From assembly GCF_001570425.1 (NCBI RefSeq), contig NZ_BCSX01000034.1, positions 49,117-113,116 on the forward strand: a DNA stretch of 64,000 nucleotides, in the 5' to 3' direction. The DNA comes from Mycolicibacterium brisbanense (GTDB lineage Bacteria; Actinomycetota; Actinomycetes; Mycobacteriales; Mycobacteriaceae). The translations under genes and the position numbers were made by a program. Position 1 is the stretch's first letter, and every line of letters begins with the position of its first letter. Shown piece by piece: positions 54,525 to 61,987 of this stretch. A model generated the notes under the pieces. The model ran no database searches. It was not told the origin of the DNA and saw only the letters and a list, made by a program, of their open reading frames with translations.

Positions 54525-55523
54525 CGGGTCCCGCACCGAGTGGTCTGCAGGTCAGCAAATAACGAATTAGCACGCTTATATTGCTGAATTTATCGTTTCG
54601 ATATTTTTCATAAATTTTCTGTTCATATTCGATGCGCACCTTTTGCGAATGGCAATGGGTCTCTTGATCGGCGGTTGATCTGGAGGCGCATGAAAGTTGT
54701 TGTACCGCTGACGATTCGGGCTACTTGACGCGATCTCCTCAAGCTAGCTGCCAAGGGCAGGTTGCCCAAAACGGTCGAAAAAGGCCCGTTGACCGTGCTG
54801 TCTAAGAGACTCTGAGAATCAGGGGCGTGGCTGCGTGCCGCGTGAACCTTGCCAGCGCGGTCGAAATGACTGCAGCATAAGGTCTTAACCCTGTAGCTCG
54901 AGCATCGCCCGATCGTGCGCCGGCGCGGTGTGATGCCGAAATCGCTGTGCCGCAACGAGTTCCGCGGCCGATTGGCCAGCGCTGCCTGCGTGCCCGCAGC
55001 GAACAAATTCGAGTGCCCGACGTTTGTAACACTCGTCAATGGCACTGACCAGTCGTTTTGCGTCCATCCCATGGGTGCGCGGTCGGTTTTCCTGCGGTTT
55101 TCCCGTGGCTCAGGTCACAAAATACCGGTGATATGCGTCACTTTGTGCTGGTAGAAGGTTTACCGGACGAACTCGGAGAAATGCAGAGTTGACCTGCATA
55201 AACGAATCTCTCATCGTCCCGTGATCTGACCGTTATCTTTCCGCGATCGGTTCTAGATCGATATGACTTCGCTTCGAGACCTTTGTACGGTCCCTAGCGG
55301 CTCCAAAACGGAGCAAACAATTCCAAAACCAAGAACCTGCGTGTGAGCGGGGCCGCGGCGGCGAGAGCGCCCATGCGGAGGTCAGGTGTCACACCGGCCG
55401 GGCGTTTCGGCCCCCCCTTTCGTGCCCGACCGAGACGGCACGAACCAACTCCTCCGGCCTGTCACAGGCTGCCGCACCCGCGTGAGCGGGTGTGGGTGGC
55501 GCGCGCTTGGCGAAAGGAACGAA
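54525..55523. other. Long rpf upstream region with AT-rich patch, no firm gene
   Basis: About 1 kb. Bases 54551-54630 are strikingly AT-rich (by hand count 23 of 80 are G or C). TCAGCAA (54552-54558) and TTGCTGA (54581-54587) could form a mobA terminator-like stem. A 60-residue minus-strand frame (54885-55067) is possible but weak. From about 55397 to 55492 three short hairpins lie in what is probably the rpf leader RNA, including CACCCGC-gtga-GCGGGTG at 55475-55492. Confidence 0.5.
54885..55067 (-). CDS. Small hypothetical ORF (60 residues)
   Basis: ATG at 55067 to stop at 54885. The product begins MDAKRLVSAIDECYKRRALE and looks like a plausible helical, charged peptide. There is no clear ribosome site, and no family is recognised. 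It lies in an otherwise empty 1-kb region. It may be chance. Confidence 0.25.
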   Translation of the reverse strand: MDAKRLVSAIDECYKRRALEFVRCGHAGSAGQSAAELVAAQRFRHHTAPAHDRAMLELQG

Positions 55524-55847
55524 GTGAAGAACATCCGCAAGACGTTCGGAATGGCCGCTATCGCCGGAGCCCTCGCAGTGGCTCCGATGGCGCTGGCCTC
55601 CGGCACCGCCAATGCGGACAGTGTCAACTGGGACGCCGTTGCAGCCTGCGAATCGGGCGGTAACTGGTCGACCAACACCGGCAACGGGTACTACGGCGGC
55701 CTGCAGTTCACGATGAGCACGTGGCGCGCCAACGGTGGCTCCGGCTCGCCTCACAACGCGTCGCGCTCGGAGCAGATCCGCGTCGCCGAGAACGTGCTGC
55801 ACTCCCAGGGCATCGGCGCATGGCCGGTGTGCGGCCGTCGCGGCTGA
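55524..55847 (+). CDS. Resuscitation-promoting factor, RpfE/RpfC-like
   Basis: A 107-residue secreted muralytic enzyme. Residues 1-31 form a signal peptide ending in TANA. The remaining 76 residues are a single Rpf domain (SVNWDAVAACESGGNWSTNT), in which the Glu of CESGG is the catalytic residue of the lysozyme-like fold. There is no LysM or G5 domain. GTG at 55524 has AAAGGAAC upstream. It cleaves peptidoglycan and promotes growth out of dormancy. A strong terminator follows. Confidence 0.94.
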   Translation: MKNIRKTFGMAAIAGALAVAPMALASGTANADSVNWDAVAACESGGNWSTNTGNGYYGGLQFTMSTWRANGGSGSPHNASRSEQIRVAENVLHSQGIGAWPVCGRRG

Positions 55848-55872
55848 TAACGCGCACGCCAGACGCTTCACC

Positions 55873-55912
55873 AGGAGCGGTGCCCGGAATCATCCCGGCA
55901 CCGCTCCTTTTT
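55873..55912 (+). terminator. Intrinsic terminator after the first rpf
   Basis: GGAGCGGTGCC (55874-55884) pairs with GGCACCGCTCC (55897-55907), then TTTTT. This separates the two rpf transcripts. Confidence 0.92.
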
Positions 55913-55980
55913 GCTCAGCAGGCCCTCCGGTTGCTCTGGCCTCAGAAAAATCTTCAGCCTCCCCTGTAACGCGTGAATTT

Positions 55981-56004
55981 GGTCACACGATGCAAACAGT
56001 GACC
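55981..56004. promoter_or_regulatory. Inverted GGTCAC/GTGACC pair before the second rpf
   Basis: GGTCAC at 55981-55986 and GTGACC at 55999-56004, 67 bases before the ATG; GTAAC lies just upstream. These GTCAC/GTAAC elements recall MtrA-type sites, but the match is loose. Confidence 0.35.
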
Positions 56005-56070
56005 GCACAGATGCAAGATCGTGACCTTGTTGGTGTGCGTCCTGGAGTCGAAGGTCGGGGAAGGACCACG

Positions 56071-56544
56071 ATGAGCACCATCCGCAGGGCATTGATCAGG
56101 GGTTTTTGGCTCACAGTCGGCGCTGCGGGACTGATGCTCGCCGTATCCACGGCGACCGCGGCTGCCGACACCGTCAACTGGGACGCCATCGCCGCATGCG
56201 AATCGGGCGGCAACTGGTCCACCGACACCGGGAACGGCGCGTACGGCGGACTGCAGTTCAAACCGGCCACCTGGGCCGCCCACGGTGGCGTCGGTTCTCC
56301 GGCCACGGCGTCGCGCGAGGAGCAGATCCGGGTCGCCGAGAACGTGCTGGCCACGCAGGGCCTGGGCGCCTGGCCGAAATGCGGCGCGCAAGCCGGAGCA
56401 CCCGCCGACTGGGGTGCCCCGGCGCCCGCGGCCACCAGCGGATGTGCAGCCGTCCGGCCCGGGTCGGTGCTGGGGATCCTGGACCTGCGCCGGCTCTGCT
56501 CGACCCTGCTCGATCCGCTGGCCTCGCTCGGCGCACCCCGCTGA
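56071..56544 (+). CDS. Resuscitation-promoting factor with C-terminal extension (second paralogue)
   Basis: A 157-residue secreted Rpf. The signal peptide runs to about residue 32 (TATAAA). The Rpf domain (TVNWDAIAACESGGNWSTDT, catalytic Glu in CESGG) spans about 33-105 and closely parallels the preceding gene. An Ala/Pro-rich linker and a short tail of about 50 residues follow (LGILDLRRLCSTLLDPLAS), which is not in the first copy. ATG at 56071 after GGGGAAGGACC. The pair probably arose by duplication. Confidence 0.93.
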   Translation: MSTIRRALIRGFWLTVGAAGLMLAVSTATAAADTVNWDAIAACESGGNWSTDTGNGAYGGLQFKPATWAAHGGVGSPATASREEQIRVAENVLATQGLGAWPKCGAQAGAPADWGAPAPAATSGCAAVRPGSVLGILDLRRLCSTLLDPLASLGAPR

Positions 56545-56548
56545 GGCC

Positions 56549-57697
56549 TCAGCGCGCGGAGATGAATGCCGAGCGTGCCGCGATGGTCGCCAGGTGCCGG
56601 CTGAGCACGAATTCGGGGACCAGCACACTGGCCCGGGTCGCGGCCGCGCTCAGGACCGGCGGGCGCAGATTCACGATCCGCCCGATCAGCCGCGACTCGC
56701 GCACGATCCTCTGTACGCGGCGGCGACGGTGCGTCGTGAACTGCGCGAAGGCCGTCGGCAGGTCCGGAGCCCGGCCCGCCAGCTCGCCCAGAACCGCCGC
56801 GTCCTCGAGCCCCTGACAGCCGCCCTGGCCCAGATGCGGGCGCATCGGATGTGCGGCGTCCCCCGCGATCACCACGGGTCCGCGCGCCCAGCGCCTGGCC
56901 GGCGCGCGGTCATAGAGATCGTTGCGCAGTACCTCGGCAGGGTCCGCGGCGGCGAGCAAGGCCGGGATCGGTTCGGCCCAGGAGGAGAAGGCCCGCTGTA
57001 AATAGGCCAGCTCTCCGCCGGGGCTGGTGCGTCCCTCCGGTGCCCGCTCGGTCGCGAACCAGTAGGTGTGCTCGGAGCCCATCGGCACGTGGCCCACCTC
57101 CAATCCGGCGGCCATGGTCTCGCCCGCCATGTCCGGATCGATCCGGTGCTTCGCCACGCCGCGCCACGCGGTGTAGCCGGCATAGCGCCGAGCGAGCGGT
57201 CCGTTCAGGTGGCGCGCGACCACAGAATCGACACCGTCGGCCCCGACGACGGCTGCCGCATCGCGCGTCGACCCGTCCGACAACGTGACGCGCACACCGT
57301 CGGCGGTCATCACGAGCCCGCGCACGCCGACGCCGTACTCGACAGTGCCTGGCGACAACGCACCGGACAGGATGTCGGTGAGGTCGGCGCGCCGGATGAC
57401 CACGAGCGGCTCGCCGAGCGCGCGGATGAATCGTTCGGGCTCCGGACGGCGCAGCCAGGTGCCATCGTGCCAGCGCACGGCCCCGGCCGTCACGCGCCCG
57501 CCTGCGGACCGGACCGCGTCACCGAGGCCCAACTCGTCGAGCGCGGCCAAAGCGTTGGGCCAGATGCTGATTCCCGTACCCGCCGACGTGTCGTCGCGGG
57601 CCTCCAGGACGCGAACCTCGAATCCCTGGCGTTGCAACGCGACCGCGGTGGCCAGGCCAGTGATCCCGGCTCCGACGATGAGGACGGACTGAGCCAT
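56549..57697 (-). CDS. FAD-dependent monooxygenase (PHBH/UbiH-type)
   Basis: A 382-residue flavoprotein hydroxylase. The FAD fingerprint is 'VLIVGAGITGLATAVALQRQG', the DG motif 'AAVVGADGVDSVVARHL', and the GD motif 'VVIAGDAAHPMRPHLGQGGCQGLEDA'. It probably uses NAD(P)H and O2 on an aromatic or related substrate. ATG at 57697. It converges on the second rpf gene with a 4-base gap. Confidence 0.9.
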   Translation of the reverse strand: MAQSVLIVGAGITGLATAVALQRQGFEVRVLEARDDTSAGTGISIWPNALAALDELGLGDAVRSAGGRVTAGAVRWHDGTWLRRPEPERFIRALGEPLVVIRRADLTDILSGALSPGTVEYGVGVRGLVMTADGVRVTLSDGSTRDAAAVVGADGVDSVVARHLNGPLARRYAGYTAWRGVAKHRIDPDMAGETMAAGLEVGHVPMGSEHTYWFATERAPEGRTSPGGELAYLQRAFSSWAEPIPALLAAADPAEVLRNDLYDRAPARRWARGPVVIAGDAAHPMRPHLGQGGCQGLEDAAVLGELAGRAPDLPTAFAQFTTHRRRRVQRIVRESRLIGRIVNLRPPVLSAAATRASVLVPEFVLSRHLATIAARSAFISAR

Positions 57698-57824
57698 GGC
57701 TCGAATGTAGCCACATGGGAGCGCGTCCCACGGACGTGGGATCGGTGGCGCGCCGGCACGCTGTTGCCGACCGCAGCAACAGAATGAGAGGAACAGATGA
57801 AACTCACCCGGCGCCGTCCAGAGC

Positions 57825-57905
57825 GTGAGCGTCAACGTCAAGAGTGATCGCAGCAGTAAGCAGGTTCGTGCCGACAGCACCGGCCAGGTCACCCAGGTGG
57901 TCTGA
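57825..57905 (+). CDS. Very short ORF (26 residues), doubtful
   Basis: GTG at 57825 to TGA at 57903-57905 reads VSVNVKSDRSSKQVRADSTG and on. A second tiny ORF starts at ATG 57797 after GAGAGGAAC and ends at 57847. Neither has a known family. They could be the remains of a lost gene between the monooxygenase and the peptidase. Confidence 0.2.
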   Translation: MSVNVKSDRSSKQVRADSTGQVTQVV

Positions 57906-57930
57906 CTCCACACGGCTACCGTGAGTGACC

Positions 57931-59907
57931 ATGACGCCGTTTCACGATCTCGACGAGTACCTTGCATTGCCCCGGGTTTCCGGTCTCGCGGTGTCGCCGG
58001 ACGGTTCGCGTGTGGTCACCACGGTCAGCGTGCTCAATGACAAGCGCACCGAATTCGTCACCGCGATCTGGGAATTGGATGCCGAGGGGAATCGGCCCGC
58101 GCGGCGACTGACCTACGGCGCCAAGGGGGAGTCCGCACCGACGTTCACCAGCATCGGTGATTTGTTGTTCCTGGCCGCGCGCCCGGCGCCGGACGGCGCC
58201 ACCGACGACAACGCGCCGGCAGCGGTGTGGCGATTGCCCGCGGCCGGCGGTGAAGCAGACGAGCTGCTGAGCATGCCCGGCGGCGTGAGTGCTGTAGTCA
58301 GTGCGCGGGCCGCCGAGGTCACCGTGGTCACCGGGGCGCAGCTGGCTTCGGCCGAGAGCTTTGCCGACGACAAGGCCCTGCGGGCTCGGCGTAAGGACAA
58401 CGCGGTATCGGCCGTGCTGCACACCGGTTATCCGGTCCGGTTCTGGGACCACGACCTCGGGCCCGACCAACCGCACCTGATCGATGTCGACGGGCAGGCC
58501 GATCTCACCCCGCATCCCGCGGACGCGTTGCGCGAGACGACGTTCGACCTCAGCAGTGACGGCGACTTCCTGGTCACGTCCTGGCATGTGCCCGGGCCGG
58601 GTGTGGCCAACCGGTCCGTTCTGGTCCGCATCGACCGGGCTTCCGGGACACACACCACCATCGCCGAGGAATCCGGCGCCGAACTGGAGCATCCCGTCAT
58701 CGCGCCCGACGGCAGCGCCGTGGCGTTCACCAGGGAGACCCATTCGACCCCGACCGACGCGCCACGGATCACGCTGTGCTGCATGCGCTTCGGTGAAGAG
58801 CACGTCGAGATCACGGCGAACTGGGATCGCTGGCCGGCATCCGTTGCGTGGGCGGCGGATTCGTCGGCATTGATCGTCACCGCCGACGAGGCCGGCCGTC
58901 GGCCCATCTTCACCGTGGACCCGCACAGCGGCACCGTCACCAAGCTCACCGACGACGACTATGCCTACACCGACGTGTGCCCCGCCCCTGGCGGCGTCAT
59001 CTACGCGCTGCGCAGTTCCTATGCCGTGCCGCCGCACCCGGTGCGGCTCGATCCCGACGGCACGATCATCGAGTTGCCGTGCGTCGAGATCCCGGAAATC
59101 CCAGGCACAGTCACCGAATTGCTCGCCACCGCAGAGGACGGGACGCCGATCCGCTCATGGTTGACACTGCCCGAGGGCGACGAGCCGGCCGAACTGGTGC
59201 TGTGGATCCACGGCGGGCCGTTGGGCAGCTGGAACACCTGGCACTGGCGGTGGAACCCGTGGCTGCTCACCGCTCACGGCTACGCGGTGCTGATGCCGGA
59301 TCCGGGCCTGTCCACGGGCTACGGTCAGCAGTTCATCCAACGAGGTTGGGGCGCTTGGGGAGCCGAGCCGTACACAGACCTGATGGCCGCGGTCGACGCG
59401 GCATGTGAGCACCCGCGGATCGACGATTCACGCACCGCGGCGATGGGCGGTTCGTTCGGCGGCTACATGGCCAACTGGATCGCGGGGCAGACCGACCGGT
59501 TCGACGCGATCGTCACGCACGCCAGCCTGTGGGCGCTCGACCAGTTCGGGCCGACCACCGACAGCGCGTTCTGGTGGGCCCGCGAGATGACACCCGAAAT
59601 GACACAACGCAATTCGCCGCATCAATACGTCGGAAAGATCCATACGCCGATGCTGGTGATCAACGGGGACAAGGACTATCGCGTACCGATCGGCGAAGGC
59701 CTGCGGCTGTGGTACGAGCTGTTGTCGGCCTCGGGACTGCCCGCCGACGAGAACGGCCAGAGTCCGCATCGCTTCCTGTACTACCCGACGGAGAACCACT
59801 GGGTGCTCGCGCCGCAACACGCCAAGATCTGGTACCAGGTGGTGACGGCATTCCTCGGCCAGCACCTGCGCGACGAAGACTCTCAGCTGCCTGATCTGCT
59901 CGGGTAG
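57931..59907 (+). CDS. S9-family prolyl oligopeptidase/acylaminoacyl peptidase
   Basis: A 658-residue serine peptidase. The N-terminal half (to about residue 400) is a beta-propeller with repeats such as 'VSPDGSRVV' and 'IAPDGSAVAF'. The C-terminal alpha/beta hydrolase has Ser in 'AAMGGSFGGYMANWI', Asp in 'LVINGDKDYRVP' and His in 'TENHWV'. TACCGT (57917-57922) lies 8 bases before ATG 57931, suggesting a leaderless start; a GTG at 57925 is the alternative. Cytoplasmic; degrades or modifies small peptides. Confidence 0.92.
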   Translation: MTPFHDLDEYLALPRVSGLAVSPDGSRVVTTVSVLNDKRTEFVTAIWELDAEGNRPARRLTYGAKGESAPTFTSIGDLLFLAARPAPDGATDDNAPAAVWRLPAAGGEADELLSMPGGVSAVVSARAAEVTVVTGAQLASAESFADDKALRARRKDNAVSAVLHTGYPVRFWDHDLGPDQPHLIDVDGQADLTPHPADALRETTFDLSSDGDFLVTSWHVPGPGVANRSVLVRIDRASGTHTTIAEESGAELEHPVIAPDGSAVAFTRETHSTPTDAPRITLCCMRFGEEHVEITANWDRWPASVAWAADSSALIVTADEAGRRPIFTVDPHSGTVTKLTDDDYAYTDVCPAPGGVIYALRSSYAVPPHPVRLDPDGTIIELPCVEIPEIPGTVTELLATAEDGTPIRSWLTLPEGDEPAELVLWIHGGPLGSWNTWHWRWNPWLLTAHGYAVLMPDPGLSTGYGQQFIQRGWGAWGAEPYTDLMAAVDAACEHPRIDDSRTAAMGGSFGGYMANWIAGQTDRFDAIVTHASLWALDQFGPTTDSAFWWAREMTPEMTQRNSPHQYVGKIHTPMLVINGDKDYRVPIGEGLRLWYELLSASGLPADENGQSPHRFLYYPTENHWVLAPQHAKIWYQVVTAFLGQHLRDEDSQLPDLLG

Positions 59908-59917
59908 CGTCGGCGTG

Positions 59918-61168
59918 ATGACGCAGCGTGAGTTCGATCTGGTGCTGTACGGGGCGACGGGTTTCGCCGGCAAGCTCACCGCCGAATACCTGGCCCGGGC
60001 CGGTGCCGCGGCCCGGATCGCCCTGGCAGGCCGGTCGGAGGACCGGTTGCGGGCGGTCCGCGACAGCCTCGGTGTGGCCGCGCAGGATTGGCCGCTGCTC
60101 ACCGCCGACGCATCGGCGCCGTCCACTCTGCAGGCGATGGCCGCCCGCACGCAGGTGGTGGTGACCACCGTCGGGCCGTACACGAAATACGGGCTGCCGT
60201 TGGTGGCGGCGTGTGCCGCGGCCGGAACCGACTATGCCGATCTCACCGGCGAGACGATGTTCATCCGCGAGAGCATCGACCAGTTTCACAAGCAGGCCAT
60301 CGACACCGGTGCCCGGATCGTGCATTCGTGCGGATTCGATTCCGTGCCATCGGATCTCACCACCTATGCGCTGTACCGGCGGGCTGCGGCCGACGGTGCG
60401 GGTCAGCTCGGCGACACCGATCTGGTGGTGCGTACATTGGCCGGAGGCGTGTCGGGCGGCACGGTGGCCTCGACGATGGAGTTCATGCGGACATCGTCGC
60501 GGGATCCGCACGCCCGGCGGCTGATGAACGACCCGTACACGCTGAGCCCCGACCGTGCTGCCGAGCCGGAACTCGGTGGGCAGCCCGACGTGCGGTGGCG
60601 CCGCGGCAGCGAGATCGCACCCGAGCTGGCGGGCTATTGGACGGGCGCCTTCGCGATGGCGGGGCCGAACACCCGAATCGTGCGGCGCAGCAACGCGCTC
60701 CTCGACTATGCCTACGGCCGCCGGTTCGCCTACAGCGAGCAGATCAGCCTGGGCCGCTCCCTGGCTGCACCGCTCGCGGCCGCCGTGGTCACCGGATCCA
60801 GTGCGGTGGCCCTCGGGCTGGGCGGCCGCTATTTCGACCGGCTGCCCGCCACCCTGGTCGAACGGTTGGCGCCCAAGCCGGGCACCGGCCCCAGCGAACA
60901 AACCCGCATGCGTGGGCGCTACCGCGTCGAGACGTACACGACGACGTCGTCGGGTGCGCGCTACGTGGCGTCGATGGCCCAGCAGGGCGACCCCGGATAC
61001 CAGGCCACCGCGGTGCTGCTCGGCGAATGCGGGCTGGCGTTGGCGCTCGATCGCGACAAGCTGTCCGACCTGCGTGGGGTGCTCACCCCTGCGGTCGCGA
61101 TGGGCGATGCCCTGCTGGTCCGATTCCCTGCTGCCGACGTGCAATTGGAGACCACCGCGCTGACGTGA
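59918..61168 (+). CDS. Trans-acting enoyl reductase/saccharopine dehydrogenase-like protein
   Basis: A 416-residue NADP-binding protein. 'LVLYGATGFAGKLTAEYLARAG' is the nucleotide motif, and 'GPYTKYGLPLVAACAAAGTDYADLTGETMF' the saccharopine-dehydrogenase-like region. By position beside rpf and valS it corresponds to M. tuberculosis Rv2449c, a relative of the enoyl reductase Rv2953 that works with polyketide synthases on lipids. TAGCGT overlaps the preceding stop codon and lies 7 bases before ATG 59918, so it may have its own leaderless transcript. Confidence 0.85.
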   Translation: MTQREFDLVLYGATGFAGKLTAEYLARAGAAARIALAGRSEDRLRAVRDSLGVAAQDWPLLTADASAPSTLQAMAARTQVVVTTVGPYTKYGLPLVAACAAAGTDYADLTGETMFIRESIDQFHKQAIDTGARIVHSCGFDSVPSDLTTYALYRRAAADGAGQLGDTDLVVRTLAGGVSGGTVASTMEFMRTSSRDPHARRLMNDPYTLSPDRAAEPELGGQPDVRWRRGSEIAPELAGYWTGAFAMAGPNTRIVRRSNALLDYAYGRRFAYSEQISLGRSLAAPLAAAVVTGSSAVALGLGGRYFDRLPATLVERLAPKPGTGPSEQTRMRGRYRVETYTTTSSGARYVASMAQQGDPGYQATAVLLGECGLALALDRDKLSDLRGVLTPAVAMGDALLVRFPAADVQLETTALT

Positions 61169-61271
61169 GCCGAATTGATCGGGGCGCGCGGAACACCTGT
61201 GTAACAAGATCAATTCGACTAGGGTCGTCGGCGAGGATTTCATCAAAGCCAGCAACGAAGGTGGGGACAAT

Positions 61272-61889
61272 ATGGCCGATCTGAACGATCTCTTCGCACA
61301 GATTCCCGTCGCGGAGATTGCGAGCAAGCTGGGCGCCGATGAAGGCGAGGTGAACAACGCCATCAAGACGCTGGTTCCCGCGCTCGTCGGCGGCGTGCAG
61401 CACAACGTGCAAGCCGACAACATCGACTCGAGCAACCTGGAGTCCGCCGTCACCGCGCAGGGTGCCAGCGGTCTGCTCGACGGCGGCGTGAAGGTCGACG
61501 ACGTCGACCAGAAGGAGGGCGACCAGATGGTCGCCCACATCTTCGGCGGCAACGACAGCGGGCAGGTGGCCTCGGCGCTGGCCGGCACAGGCGCCGGCGG
61601 TGGCGACCTCATCAAGAAGCTGCTGCCGATCCTGACCCCGATCGTGCTCGCCTACATCGGCAAGCAGTTCGCTCAGAAGAACGCGCCCGCCGAGCCGGCT
61701 GCCCAGGCATCCGGTGGCGGCCTCGGTGACATCCTCGGCAGCATCCTAGGCGGGGCGAACGCCGGCGGCGGAGGCGGTGCCGCCAACAATCCGCTGGGCA
61801 GCATCCTCGGCAGCGTGCTCGGTGGCGGCGGAGGCCAGGGCAACGCCATCGGCGAGATCCTCGGCGGCCTGCTGGGCGGCAAGAAGTAG
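61272..61889 (+). CDS. DUF937 domain protein
   Basis: A 205-residue protein with N-terminal DUF937 features (LNDLFAQIPVAEIASKLG; 'NAIKTLVPALVGGVQHN') and a C-terminal half of Gly/Leu/Ile repeats (GGLGDILGSILGG, LGSILGSVLGGGG, IGEILGGLLGG). It has no signal peptide or clear membrane helix apart from 'LPILTPIVLAYIGKQF'. Function unknown. Preceded by GAAGGTGGGGAC; followed by a hairpin. Confidence 0.88.
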   Translation: MADLNDLFAQIPVAEIASKLGADEGEVNNAIKTLVPALVGGVQHNVQADNIDSSNLESAVTAQGASGLLDGGVKVDDVDQKEGDQMVAHIFGGNDSGQVASALAGTGAGGGDLIKKLLPILTPIVLAYIGKQFAQKNAPAEPAAQASGGGLGDILGSILGGANAGGGGGAANNPLGSILGSVLGGGGGQGNAIGEILGGLLGGKK

Positions 61890-61911
61890 CTCCGGAGATC
61901 GCTTTCCGCGC

Positions 61912-61953
61912 AAGCCCCCGTCGCCAGCGAATACAGCGGCGTCGGGGGCTTTA
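61912..61953 (+). terminator. Hairpin terminator after the DUF937 gene
   Basis: AAGCCCCCG-T-CGCC pairs with GGCG-T-CGGGGGCTT with one T-T mismatch, ending in TTT. It stands just before the valS promoter. Confidence 0.8.
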
Positions 61954-61975
61954 GCGTATCCGGGTCACTCCTTCC

Positions 61976-61981
61976 TAGAAT
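61976..61981 (+). promoter_or_regulatory. -10 box of a leaderless valS promoter
   Basis: TAGAAT matches five of six bases of TATAAT and lies 6 bases before the GTG start. No ribosome site is present, so transcription probably starts at the GTG. Confidence 0.7.
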
Positions 61982-61987
61982 GGCGCG

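Noticed and set aside
54623..55072. 149-codon minus-strand frame before rpf
   Set aside because: No ribosome site, no family features and sequence typical of chance frames.
55330..55523. Cyclic di-AMP (ydaO) riboswitch before rpf
   Set aside because: The conserved GCCGAAUC-type segments that I associate with this riboswitch are not visible; kept only as an unassigned structured leader.
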